Below, in pieces: positions 33,897 through 42,393 of a DNA stretch of 64,000 nt. Origin of the DNA: Mariluticola halotolerans. GTDB lineage: Bacteria > Pseudomonadota > Alphaproteobacteria > Rhizobiales > Devosiaceae. The notes under the pieces were generated by a model. The model saw only the letters and a program-made list of their open reading frames with translations. It had not been told where the DNA came from and did not search any database. The first letter of the stretch is position 1, and the number at the start of each line of letters is the position of its first letter. Made by a program: the position numbers and the translations under genes. The stretch is from assembly GCF_021611515.1 (NCBI RefSeq), contig NZ_CP090960.1:1798001-1862000 (forward strand), in the 5' to 3' direction.

Positions 33897-34576
33897 CAGT
33901 GTTTCTCCTTTGACTTGGCAGTTTTCTTGTTGGCGTTTCTGGCCGGCTTGGCACCGGACGTGTTTGCGTCATCCGGCAAAAGCCGTGGCTTTGCCGTGGA
34001 ACGGAAAAGGGCCAGCGTGCCCGTCCATAAAAGGCGCGCCGGTTTGTCTGTGTGGTTGGACCATGCATGCGGATGATTGCCGCGAAAATGGAGGCTATCC
34101 CCCGCCGACATGATCATGTCTTCATCGCCGAGACGCTGAGTGATCTCGCCTTCAAGGATATAGAGAATTTCCTCGCCCTCATGGGCAACGGTCTCGGACC
34201 GGTAGCCGGGCGGCACGGTCATGACGAAGGAGGACAATACATTGCCGGGGAAATCGGCACCCAGCCGCTCATAGACCACGGAGGATCCATCGATGGAAAA
34301 TTTCGGCCGTCCCCCCTCGCGGGTCAAAGCCTCACGCGTATTGGGGGTGGAGATGAAATAGTCGATGCCCACCTCAAGTGCGCGGGCAATCTGGGCCAGC
34401 GTGCCAAGCGAGGGTGTAGCGTGGTCGCGTTCGACCTGGGAGAGGTAGCCGACGGAAACCTGGGCCCTGTCGCCCAGCGCCTGCAAGGTGAGATGCATCT
34501 GGCGGCGGCGGGCGCGAATAAGCGCACCGACTTTTGGATGATTATCAGCTTCGTTTCTGGCTAGCGCCTCAGCCAT
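33896..34576 (-). CDS. XRE-family regulator with C-terminal cupin domain
   Basis: The 226-residue protein has a Cro/C1 helix-turn-helix (about residues 15-70, TLQALGDRAQVSVGYLSQVERDHATPSLGTLAQIARAL) and a cupin sensor domain (about 120-190, with HEGEEILYILEG). The basic C-terminal tail is rich in lysine and alanine. Regulators of this type usually control amino acid, polyamine or peptide uptake. The start at 34576 follows GAGGACAGG. It is coupled to the binding-protein gene and divergent from the transporter operon, so it probably governs both. Confidence 0.9.
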   Translation of the reverse strand: MAEALARNEADNHPKVGALIRARRRQMHLTLQALGDRAQVSVGYLSQVERDHATPSLGTLAQIARALEVGIDYFISTPNTREALTREGGRPKFSIDGSSVVYERLGADFPGNVLSSFVMTVPPGYRSETVAHEGEEILYILEGEITQRLGDEDMIMSAGDSLHFRGNHPHAWSNHTDKPARLLWTGTLALFRSTAKPRLLPDDANTSGAKPARNANKKTAKSKEKH

Positions 34577-34607
34577 TACCTGTCCTCGTCCCACAATAAT
34601 TTTTTTG

Positions 34608-34629
34608 ATATAAGCAAAATTTCTTGTAT
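34608..34629. promoter_or_regulatory. Candidate operator in the regulator-transporter divergent region
   Basis: ATATAAG-N8-CTTGTAT is symmetrical at six of seven positions and lies in the only AT-rich stretch of the 140-bp divergent region. The XRE-cupin protein is the likely binder, but the call is weak. Confidence 0.3.
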
Positions 34630-34716
34630 GCTCCAAGCGAAAAGTGAAAAATACGAAACCGTCGACGCCAAGGGCCCGGCGCTAGTTTGTTGTTATCAAA
34701 CGGAGAATTTGGCGGC

Positions 34717-35808
34717 GTGACAATCGAACCGCAAACCCAGCCGCAGACGTCACCCCCCGCACCACATGCGGCAGCCGGTGGACGACAGCGGTGGATCAAG
34801 CAGACCACGACGACAATTCTTGGCTTTATTGTCACTGTGGCGCTGACCTTTCTCGGCCTTTTGGCCATTACGTTTTTCATCGGCCGGGTCATCCCGATCG
34901 ATCCGGTTCTCGCCGTTGTTGGCGACCGTGCACCGCAGGCCGTTTATGATGCGGCGCGGGAAGCCATGGGGCTCGACCGGCCGTTGATCCTGCAGTTCTT
35001 CTCTTATGTGGGTGATGTGCTGACGGGTGATTTCGGCAAGTCGGTTTCAACCGGCCGTTTTGTGGCCGATGACCTCGCCCGCTTCTTCCCGGCGACGCTC
35101 GAAATGGCGACAATCGGCATTCTGATCGGGGTGTTTCTGGGCGTGCCGATGGGGGTTTATGCCGCCAGTCGGCAAGGCACATGGATTGATCAGGTCATCC
35201 GCGTCATCGGTCTTTTGGGCTATTCGGTCCCCGCCTTCTGGCTCGGCCTCGTCGGGCTGGCGGTGTTTTATGCCAATCTGCGCTGGGTCGGTGGTCCGGG
35301 GCGGATCGATATTTTCTATGACGGGCTGATCCCGCCGGTAACCGGGCTTATTCTAGTCGACAGTCTTTTGGCCGGTGATCTCGATATTTTCCGCAATGCG
35401 GTCAGCCACATTATCCTGCCCGCCTCGGTGCTGGGGTTCTTCAGCCTTGCCTATATCGCGCGCATGACCCGTTCGTTCATGCTCGACCAGCTCAGCCAGG
35501 AATTTGTCACCACCGCCCGGGTCAAGGGCGTGCCCGAGCGGCTGGTTTTGTGGCGGCATGCGTTCAACCCGATCCGCGTGCCCTTGATCACGGTGATCGG
35601 GCTTTCCTATGCCGGGCTGCTTGAAGGCTCGGTCATGATCGAGGTTGTGTTCTCCTGGCCGGGGATCGGCAATTACCTGACCACCGCCCTTCTCAATGCC
35701 GACATGAATGCGGTGCTTGGCGCCACGCTGGTTATCGGCGCGGTCTTCATCTTCATCAACAAAATCTCCGACGTGCTTTATCGCGTCCTTGATCCGAGGG
35801 CCCGCTAA
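34717..35808 (+). CDS. ABC transporter permease, DppB type
   Basis: A 363-residue permease starting at a GTG preceded by GGAG eleven bases upstream; TTG codons further up lack a site. It has a proline- and glutamine-rich N-terminal cytoplasmic extension of about 30 residues before the first helix (LGFIVTVALTFLGLLAITFFIG). The DppB pattern GDFGKSVSTGRFV, the EAA-like loop EFVTTARVKGVPERLVLWRHAF and the C-terminus ISDVLYRVLDPRAR are clear. Its stop overlaps the next start. Confidence 0.9.
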   Translation: MTIEPQTQPQTSPPAPHAAAGGRQRWIKQTTTTILGFIVTVALTFLGLLAITFFIGRVIPIDPVLAVVGDRAPQAVYDAAREAMGLDRPLILQFFSYVGDVLTGDFGKSVSTGRFVADDLARFFPATLEMATIGILIGVFLGVPMGVYAASRQGTWIDQVIRVIGLLGYSVPAFWLGLVGLAVFYANLRWVGGPGRIDIFYDGLIPPVTGLILVDSLLAGDLDIFRNAVSHIILPASVLGFFSLAYIARMTRSFMLDQLSQEFVTTARVKGVPERLVLWRHAFNPIRVPLITVIGLSYAGLLEGSVMIEVVFSWPGIGNYLTTALLNADMNAVLGATLVIGAVFIFINKISDVLYRVLDPRAR

Positions 35809-36713
35809 TGGCTTCGACACGCGACTGGCTGCTTGACGACAGCCCCGCCTCCCTGCTGCAGGCCAATCTCGGGCGCAGCTATCGCATCGTTCTGGCGCTG
35901 ATGCGCAATCCGCTGGCCGTTGTCGGGGCGTTCATCATTTTCGTGCTGATCATCACCGCCATGTTCGCGCCGCTGATCGCTCCCTTCTCCCCCATCGGGC
36001 AGGATCTGGGCAATCGTCTGCAGCCTCCCGGTGGCACCCACTGGATGGGGACGGATGAACTGGGTCGCGATATCTTTTCGCGCATTGTCTATGGCGCGCG
36101 CATTACCCTGACCATTGTCGCCCTGGTCGCGGTCATCGCCGCGCCGGTCGGGCTGCTGATCGGGGCCATTGCCGGCTATTTCGGCGGCTGGGTCGACCGG
36201 GTGATGATGGGCATTACTGATGTCTTTCTTTCCATGCCCAAACTCATTCTGGCGCTGGCCTTTGTTGCCGCCCTTGGGCCGGGCATCGAGAACGCGATCA
36301 TCGCCATCGCCATTACCGCATGGCCCGCCTATGCCCGTATCGCCCGTGCGGAAACCCTGACCTTCCGGCATTCCGAATTCATTGCCGCCGTGCAATTGCA
36401 GGGGGCCTCGCCGTTTCGCATCATTGTCCGGCATATCCTGCCGCTCTGCACCTCCTCGATGATCATCCGCGTCACCCTTGATATGGCCGGGATCATTCTG
36501 ACGGCGGCTGGGCTAGGCTTTATCGGGCTGGGCGCACAGCCGCCGCTGCCGGAATGGGGCGCGATGATTTCGCGCGGCCGCACCTTTATTCTTGATCAAT
36601 GGTGGGTGGCGACCATGCCCGGTTTTGCCATTATTCTGGTCAGCCTCGGCTTTTGTTTTCTCGGTGACGGTTTGCGCGATGTGCTCGACCCCAAACAGGG
36701 AGACAAGCTTTGA
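35808..36713 (+). CDS. ABC transporter permease, DppC type
   Basis: A 301-residue permease with the DppC pattern HWMGTDELGRDIFSRIVYGARI, EAA-like loop around EFIAAVQLQGASPFRIIVRHILP, and C-terminal FCFLGDGLRDVLDPKQ. It shares one base with the dppB-like stop (TAATG). Confidence 0.93.
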   Translation: MASTRDWLLDDSPASLLQANLGRSYRIVLALMRNPLAVVGAFIIFVLIITAMFAPLIAPFSPIGQDLGNRLQPPGGTHWMGTDELGRDIFSRIVYGARITLTIVALVAVIAAPVGLLIGAIAGYFGGWVDRVMMGITDVFLSMPKLILALAFVAALGPGIENAIIAIAITAWPAYARIARAETLTFRHSEFIAAVQLQGASPFRIIVRHILPLCTSSMIIRVTLDMAGIILTAAGLGFIGLGAQPPLPEWGAMISRGRTFILDQWWVATMPGFAIILVSLGFCFLGDGLRDVLDPKQGDKL

Positions 36714-37546
36714 GCACCCCCCTTCTTGAAGTCGACAACCTCCGCGTCAGCTTCCCCTCGCCGCAAGGCCGGGTGGAAGTGGTGCGCGGCATCTCGTTTT
36801 CCCTTGGCAAAGAACGCCTCGGCATTGTGGGGGAAAGCGGCTCGGGCAAATCCATGACCGGGCGCGCGATCCTTAAACTGATCCGTTCACCGGGCAAAGT
36901 GACTGCCGACAAGCTCATGTTCGATGGCATCGACATTCTGGCCCAAAGCGAAAAGCAGATGCGCGCCATTCGCGGCGCCCGCATTTCCATGGTGATGCAG
37001 GACCCCAAATTCTCGCTCAATCCGGTGATGACCGTCGGCGCACAGATTGCCGAGGCCCTCGTCACCCATACAAAATTGCCCCGCGCCGAAATCAAGGCAC
37101 GGGTGCTCTCCATGCTCGAAGCCGTGCGCATCAATGATCCCGAACGGGTCGCCGGGCTTTATCCGCATGAGGTTTCGGGGGGCATGGGCCAAAGGGTGAT
37201 GATCGCCATGATGCTGATCCCCGAGCCGGACCTGTTGATTGCGGACGAGCCGACCTCGGCGCTCGATGTTTCTGTGCAGGCGCAGGTGCTCGATATTATC
37301 GATGATCTGGTCACCTCCAAGGGCATGGGGCTGATCCTGATCAGCCATGACCTTAATCTGGTGTCGCGTTATTGCGACCGGATACTGGTGATGAACAGTG
37401 GCGAAGTGGTCGAGAGCTGCATCGCCAGCGAATTGTCCAACGCCCAACACCCCTATACCCGCGGCCTGCTCGCCGCGATGCCGCAAATGAATGAAACACG
37501 CGAAGAACTGCCGGTGCTTGACCGCAGCGCATGGGCGGGCACATGA
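36710..37546 (+). CDS. ABC transporter ATP-binding protein, DppD type
   Basis: A 278-residue ATPase with Walker A GESGSGKSM, QDPKFSLNPVMTVG, signature VSGGMGQRVMIAMML, DEPTSALDVSVQ and the C-terminal HPYTRGLLAAMPQ. It starts at a TTG that overlaps the upstream stop; no better start exists. In the signature motif the usual LSGGQ is VSGGM. Confidence 0.92.
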   Translation: MSTPLLEVDNLRVSFPSPQGRVEVVRGISFSLGKERLGIVGESGSGKSMTGRAILKLIRSPGKVTADKLMFDGIDILAQSEKQMRAIRGARISMVMQDPKFSLNPVMTVGAQIAEALVTHTKLPRAEIKARVLSMLEAVRINDPERVAGLYPHEVSGGMGQRVMIAMMLIPEPDLLIADEPTSALDVSVQAQVLDIIDDLVTSKGMGLILISHDLNLVSRYCDRILVMNSGEVVESCIASELSNAQHPYTRGLLAAMPQMNETREELPVLDRSAWAGT

Positions 37547-38298
37547 GCGCCATAACCCTCACCGATCTCGACATTTCCTATGGCGAGACGCAAATCACCC
37601 ATGACATCAACCTCTCCATTGCGACGGGCGAAAGCTTTGCTCTTGTGGGCGAAAGCGGCTCGGGCAAAACCACGGTTCTGCGCGCCATTGCCGGGCTGGC
37701 TCCGGAATGGACCGGGGGCATTTCGGTTTTGGGCCAAGAGCGCAGCCATGGCGTCGACCGGCAGTTTGCCCGGGTCTGCCAGATGGTGTTTCAGGACCCC
37801 TATGGCTCCCTGCATCCGCGCAAAACCGTCGATGCCAGCCTTGGTGAACCGCTTGCCATCCACGGCATTGGCAATCGCGGTGACCGGGTTGAGGCCATGC
37901 TGGAAGCCGTCGGGCTCGACCGGCGTTTCCGCTTCCGCTTCCCGCACCAGCTTTCGGGCGGCCAGCGCCAGCGCGTCGCCATTGCCCGCGCCCTGATGCT
38001 GGAGCCGAAAGTGCTGCTGCTTGATGAACCGACCTCGGCGCTTGATGTGTCGGTGCAGGCTGAAATCCTCAATCTCCTCAAGCGGCTGCGGCGCGAGCAG
38101 AACCTCACCTATCTGGTCGTCACCCACAACCTGCCGGTGGTCTCATTTCTGTGCGACCGGCTGGCGGTGATGCGCTATGGGCGGATCGTTGAGGTCGCCG
38201 ATGTCGCACAATTGAAATCCGGCCAGCTGGCTGATGCCTATTCACGCGAATTGTTTGCGGCCAGCGGCGGCACTCTCGTTCAACAAATCCAGGACTAG
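37543..38298 (+). CDS. ABC transporter ATP-binding protein, DppF type
   Basis: A 251-residue ATPase with Walker A GESGSGKTT, CQMVFQDPYGSLHPRKTV, signature LSGGQRQRVAIARAL and DEPTSALDVSVQ. The start at 37543 overlaps the upstream stop as ATGA. It completes the second peptide-type importer. Confidence 0.93.
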   Translation: MSAITLTDLDISYGETQITHDINLSIATGESFALVGESGSGKTTVLRAIAGLAPEWTGGISVLGQERSHGVDRQFARVCQMVFQDPYGSLHPRKTVDASLGEPLAIHGIGNRGDRVEAMLEAVGLDRRFRFRFPHQLSGGQRQRVAIARALMLEPKVLLLDEPTSALDVSVQAEILNLLKRLRREQNLTYLVVTHNLPVVSFLCDRLAVMRYGRIVEVADVAQLKSGQLADAYSRELFAASGGTLVQQIQD

Positions 38299-38302
38299 TT
38301 TC

Positions 38303-38809
38303 ATGACGACTGAAAATTTCGATGCCGCGCTGGCGCAATTCGACGCGGCCATCGCCACGGCCACGACGGCCATGGCCTGCTACAAGGTGTTGCAGACCCT
38401 GACCGAACAGATCGTCGGGGTGAAGCTCTTCACGGTCATGACGGTCGATATGACAGCCGAACTGGCCCGGCGCGCCTATACCAGCGACGCCGCCAATTAT
38501 CCCGCCTCGGGCACAAAGCCGATCACTTATGATGACTGGTTTGAGATCGTCCATAAAAAGCGCAATCACTTCGTCGCCAACACGCTTGCCGACATTGCCA
38601 AGGTCTTTCCCGATTACGAACTGATCGGTTCGCTCGGCTGCGGCTCTGTGGTCAATTTGCCGGTGATTGCGGGCGATGAACTTCTGGCGACAGTCAACAT
38701 GCTGCACGAAGAGCAATATTTCACACCGGAACGCGTCGACCTGATCACGAAATATCTGTCGATCCCGGCCAAGGCGGCCCATCTCGCCGCCCTCCGCCTC
38801 GGCAAATAA
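38303..38809 (+). CDS. Stand-alone GAF-domain protein (paralogue of the one at 40113-40619)
   Basis: A 168-residue cytoplasmic protein made of one GAF domain and no output domain. Conserved blocks include LFTVMTVD, ARRAYTSDAANYPASGTKP and DYELIGSLGCGSVVNLPVI. It follows the last transporter ATPase by four bases and is clearly part of that operon. The same blocks recur in the other GAF protein of this window, also placed in a transporter operon. GAF domains bind small molecules such as nucleotides, amino acids or amides; the lack of any effector domain suggests a ligand sensor acting through another protein, or an enzyme. It lacks the cysteine arrangement of free methionine-R-sulfoxide reductase. 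Confidence 0.85.
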   Translation: MTTENFDAALAQFDAAIATATTAMACYKVLQTLTEQIVGVKLFTVMTVDMTAELARRAYTSDAANYPASGTKPITYDDWFEIVHKKRNHFVANTLADIAKVFPDYELIGSLGCGSVVNLPVIAGDELLATVNMLHEEQYFTPERVDLITKYLSIPAKAAHLAALRLGK

Positions 38810-38814
38810 CCAAT

Positions 38815-38847
38815 AAAAAAACACCGCCCTCATCGGGGCGGTGTTTT
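38815..38847. terminator. Bidirectional intrinsic terminator
   Basis: A perfect 9-bp stem ACACCGCCC/GGGCGGTGT (38821-38829, 38836-38844) is flanked by A6 on the left and TTTT on the right. It ends the plus-strand transporter operon and the converging minus-strand amidohydrolase operon. Confidence 0.9.
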
Positions 38848-38875
38848 GCAATCCATGCGGCGATCAGCCGGACAT

Positions 38876-40111
38876 TCAGGCGAAGGCGGTGTCCTTGATG
38901 AACTTGCCGCCCTGCATGATGATCGGCATGTGCTGGCCCTGCCCTGTCAGCAAGGACAGGTCTTCGAGCGGGTTGCCGTCCACCACCACCAGATCCGCAT
39001 AGGCGTCCGGCGCGATCGTGCCGATGCGGCCTTCCATTCGCAGCAGTTTCGCCGCCACATGGGTTGCCGAACCGATGACTTCCATCGCCGGCAGCACGCG
39101 CCCGCGAATGACAAATTCTTCGGACTGGTGCTGGTGCATTTCGCCCAAAAGGTCACTGCCATAAGCCATGAGCAGACCCGCCTCACGCATGATTTCCAGT
39201 GAGGCCATGCCGTTGAGGCGCACATTGTCCACCTTGGCAACCGAGGTTGCCGGCAGGCCGAACGAGGCTCCTTCACTGGCCAGTTTGTCATAGGTGACAA
39301 GTGTCGGCACGGCGATTGCGCCCTGCTCGGCGGCGAAATGGGCCGTATCACTTTCGATCAGGTTGCAATGTTCAAGCGAATGCACACCGCATTCCACGGC
39401 CCGGCGGATTGCCGCATCGGTGTAGAGATGGGCCGAAACATAGGTGCCCGCGTTTGCAGCTTCTTCCACCACGGCAGTCAGTTCAGCCCGCGAAAACCCG
39501 AGGAAATGGATCGGGTCGGTTGGCGAGGCAACGCCACCATTGGCCATGATTTTGATGAAATCAGCGCCGCCCTTGATCTCTTCACGCGCAGCCCGGCGCA
39601 TTTCAGCATCGCCATCACACACACGCCCCAGAGTGCCCAGCCGGAACCCGGTCTTGATGGTGGGGCGGTCGTCAAACGGCCCGCGGAAATCGCAATGCCC
39701 GCCGGTCTGGCTCAATGCCTTGCCGGACAAAACCAGACGCGGTGCCGGAAACAGACCTTCCTCAGCTGCCACGCGCAACCCGCTATCGGCCCCGCCAACA
39801 TCGCGGACGGTGGTGAAGCCACGGGCGAGCATGTCGCCCATGATGCGGATGGACCGGGCGGTGACCAGACTGTCAGGCAATTGCGCATTGCGCCCGAGAT
39901 CGGCCAGCACAGCGACAACATGCACATGGCAATCGATCAGGCCGGGCATCAGCGTGCGCCCGCCCAGATCAATCACCCGCGCATCCGCTGAGGTGATCTT
40001 GTCCGCGACCTCGCGGATGATACCGCCCTCAACCAGCACCGATGTGGGTGCACCCGGCTCCGGCGCAGTGCCGTCAACAATGCGGGCATTGGTAAAAAGA
40101 ATGGTCGACAC
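38876..40111 (-). CDS. Amidohydrolase family protein (imidazolonepropionase/prolidase-like)
   Basis: A 411-residue TIM-barrel amidohydrolase with the metal-binding MPGLIDCHVHV, GGHCDFRGP, HLYTDAAIRRAV, GVHSLEHC and a final GSDLLGEMHQ aspartate segment, followed by an IAPDAYADLVVVDGNPLEDL domain. The start is a GTG with GGAG eight bases upstream. It closes the liv operon and probably hydrolyses a cyclic amide or amide-linked compound imported by the Liv transporter. No signal peptide is seen. The precise substrate is unknown. Confidence 0.88.
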   Translation of the reverse strand: MSTILFTNARIVDGTAPEPGAPTSVLVEGGIIREVADKITSADARVIDLGGRTLMPGLIDCHVHVVAVLADLGRNAQLPDSLVTARSIRIMGDMLARGFTTVRDVGGADSGLRVAAEEGLFPAPRLVLSGKALSQTGGHCDFRGPFDDRPTIKTGFRLGTLGRVCDGDAEMRRAAREEIKGGADFIKIMANGGVASPTDPIHFLGFSRAELTAVVEEAANAGTYVSAHLYTDAAIRRAVECGVHSLEHCNLIESDTAHFAAEQGAIAVPTLVTYDKLASEGASFGLPATSVAKVDNVRLNGMASLEIMREAGLLMAYGSDLLGEMHQHQSEEFVIRGRVLPAMEVIGSATHVAAKLLRMEGRIGTIAPDAYADLVVVDGNPLEDLSLLTGQGQHMPIIMQGGKFIKDTAFA

Positions 40112-40112
40112 G

Positions 40113-40619
40113 TTAAATACTCCGATTGGATGTGGCGCGCGCCTCGGCACGGGCCTGCAAGAAAGCGGGAACAAGAGCGGGGGCCAGCTGTTCGACCAGC
40201 GCCACCTGTTCTTCGCGATAATAATGTTCCGGGGCCAGCAGGTTAAGCGTACCAATCACCGCATCATCATAAATGACCGGGACATTGATCACCGAACCCA
40301 GCCCCATGCTCTCAATCAGTTCGTGATCGAAAAAGGCCCAGCGAATGGCTTCCTTGTCATAACCGATAAAGGGCTGCTTGTTTTTCAAAACCAGATCACC
40401 CCAGGGCGTTGGTCCCATCAGCTTGCGGCCGGATACCGGATATTCCTCGGGCCGGTTGGAATAGATGCGGGCCACTTCCTGCCCATCGACATACAAGAGG
40501 GTGAACAGCTCATGGCCAACCAGTTCCTTGCACAGATCATCAAGTGCCTTGAACACGGGCAGCGGCTGGCCTTTTTCGGCCTGGGCTGCGAGCAGAGTGG
40601 AGAGCGGTTTGTTTGTCAT
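40113..40619 (-). CDS. Stand-alone GAF-domain protein (paralogue of the one at 38303-38809)
   Basis: A 168-residue single-GAF protein, exactly the length of its paralogue. Shared blocks are LFTLLYVD, ARIYSNRPEEYPVSGRK, DHELIESMGLGSVINVPVI and a final TLNLLAPEHYYREEQVALV. The cysteine in GCGSVVN of the other copy is leucine here (GLGSVIN), so a thiol there is not essential to the family. It is coupled to livM by a four-base overlap and followed one base later by the amidohydrolase. A ligand-sensing role in this uptake and hydrolysis operon is inferred. Confidence 0.85.
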   Translation of the reverse strand: MTNKPLSTLLAAQAEKGQPLPVFKALDDLCKELVGHELFTLLYVDGQEVARIYSNRPEEYPVSGRKLMGPTPWGDLVLKNKQPFIGYDKEAIRWAFFDHELIESMGLGSVINVPVIYDDAVIGTLNLLAPEHYYREEQVALVEQLAPALVPAFLQARAEARATSNRSI

Positions 40620-41515
40620 ATTTTGGGTGCCGGTATAATGCGCTCAGGCAATAGCCCGCGCGGTTTGAAACGAAGAACCAGAAGCAGTGCGGTGCCGATC
40701 ATGATTTCACGAACGGCGGCGAACTGGGCTGGCGCGAAATCGGGCAGCAGGTCGGGCACGAAACGGGTGAGTTCGAGGAAGAACACCACCAGATAGGCGC
40801 CCAGCACACCTCCTGCGGGCCGGCCAACGCCACCGGCAGCAACTGCCAGAAAGATGTAAATGGTGATCAGCGGCTGGAAATGATCCGGCGAGACATAGGA
40901 CTGGAAATGCGCGTAAAGCGCACCGGCCAGGCCGGCAATCGCCGCGGACAGGGCAAAGGCCTGCACCTTGAAGCTCAATACATTCTTGCCCGCAAAGGCC
41001 GCCAGTTCCTGATCTTCACGGATTGCTTTCATCGCGCGGCCATAAGGCGACCGGTCGATACGGCGCAACAAGGCCCAGACGATCAGCACAATGAAGCAGA
41101 CCATCACCATGTAGAACAGGTTGAACCCCTGATTGCCGAGCACGGATTTTAGCGGGGCCTGAATGCCCGAAATACCGTCCGAGCCATTGGTCAACCAGCG
41201 CTCATTGAGCGCGACCAGACGAATGACCTCGGCAAGTCCGAGCGTCACGATGGCCAGATAATCATCGCGCAGGCGCGTGGTGGCCAGCGTGACGATGAAA
41301 CCGGCGACGGCACCAACGACAATCGCTGCGCCCCAGCCCACCAGAATTGGCGTGCCAGCCCCGGTCAGAATGGCAGAGGTATAAGCACCGATGGCAAAGA
41401 AACCAACGAGGCCGAGATTAACAAGGCCGACGCCGCCCCAGATGAGGTTGAGGCTCAGCGCCAGCAGCGCGTAAACACCGCCAATAGTCAGGGCGAAGAT
41501 AAAATATGCAAGCAT
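40616..41515 (-). CDS. Branched-chain-type ABC transporter permease (LivM type)
   Basis: A 299-residue LivM-like permease with many helices, GRAMKAIREDQELAAFAGKNVLSFKVQAFALSA-type loop and the C-terminus LRFKPRGLLPERI. The start at 41515 shares its last base with the livH stop. LivM-type systems import branched-chain amino acids but also amides, urea and aromatic acids. Confidence 0.92.
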   Translation of the reverse strand: MLAYFIFALTIGGVYALLALSLNLIWGGVGLVNLGLVGFFAIGAYTSAILTGAGTPILVGWGAAIVVGAVAGFIVTLATTRLRDDYLAIVTLGLAEVIRLVALNERWLTNGSDGISGIQAPLKSVLGNQGFNLFYMVMVCFIVLIVWALLRRIDRSPYGRAMKAIREDQELAAFAGKNVLSFKVQAFALSAAIAGLAGALYAHFQSYVSPDHFQPLITIYIFLAVAAGGVGRPAGGVLGAYLVVFFLELTRFVPDLLPDFAPAQFAAVREIMIGTALLLVLRFKPRGLLPERIIPAPKI

Positions 41516-42378
41516 CAGGCAGCCCTCTCGCCGAATATGCCGCGCGGACGCAGGGTGAGCACCAGCAGAATGGCGATAAAGCCAACCGCAGAACGATAGG
41601 TGGCCGGTATGACTAGAAGCGCACATTCCTCGGCAATACCGATAACCAGCGCCCCGGCCACAGCCCCCGGAATTGAGCCAAGACCGCCCAGAACCGCTGC
41701 CGCAAATACGGTCAACAGCACACGGTAGCCGAGCATGGGATCAATCGAGGCATCCAGCCCGATCAGAACACCGCCCGTACCCGCAAGACCTGCGCCAAGA
41801 AACACCGTCAGAATGGCGACCTTGGCCGGATCGATGCCCTTGAGACGGGCCAGATCGGCATTGTCTGCCACAGCCCGCATGGCCTTACCGAACCGGGTAA
41901 ACCTGAGGAAAGCAAACATGGCGGCCATAATGGCAATGGCGATCATGAGACTTTGCAATTGCTGCGGACCAACCCTGAGGCCGAGAAAACGCCAGTCGGG
42001 CACAATCGGCAGGTCATAGCCGCGCAGATCATTGCCGAAATAGAGCCGCACGATGTTCTCAAGAACAACATTGAGCGCGATAGAACCGATTGCCACTGTC
42101 AGGGCGCCCGAACCGCGCAACCCTTTCAGGGCTGTCTCCTCTGCCGCCATGCCGGCAAAGCCGGCAACGGCAAAGGCGACGATGAGTGCCGGCAAAACGC
42201 CGGCACCCAAATGAACATTTACCCACCAGGCTGCAAAGGCTCCGATAGTGGCGTAGGCAGCGATCGCAAAGTTGGGAAAGCGCAACACCGCAAAAATCGC
42301 GGTGAAGCCAATGGCCGGCACCGCAATCAGGGTGCCGTTCATTATGCCATTCAACAAGGCCTGCAACAGGATGGTCAT
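41515..42378 (-). CDS. Branched-chain-type ABC transporter permease (LivH type)
   Basis: A 287-residue LivH-like permease with TIGAFAAWWVNVHLG near the N-terminus, the cytoplasmic loop GKAMRAVADNADLARLKGIDPAKV and C-terminus LTLRPRGIFGERAA. It lies 15 bp after the binding-protein gene and overlaps livM. Confidence 0.92.
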   Translation of the reverse strand: MTILLQALLNGIMNGTLIAVPAIGFTAIFAVLRFPNFAIAAYATIGAFAAWWVNVHLGAGVLPALIVAFAVAGFAGMAAEETALKGLRGSGALTVAIGSIALNVVLENIVRLYFGNDLRGYDLPIVPDWRFLGLRVGPQQLQSLMIAIAIMAAMFAFLRFTRFGKAMRAVADNADLARLKGIDPAKVAILTVFLGAGLAGTGGVLIGLDASIDPMLGYRVLLTVFAAAVLGGLGSIPGAVAGALVIGIAEECALLVIPATYRSAVGFIAILLVLTLRPRGIFGERAA

Positions 42379-42393
42379 GCTCTGCGCTTACCG

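Noticed and set aside
32301-34076. Plus-strand open frame of 591 codons
   Set aside because: It mirrors the binding protein and XRE-cupin genes; its histidine- and glycine-rich sequence is a reading artefact of the opposite strand.
38303-38809. GAF protein as free methionine-R-sulfoxide reductase
   Set aside because: Length and fold fit, but the conserved cysteines and surrounding motifs of that enzyme are absent, and the paralogue lacks the single shared cysteine.
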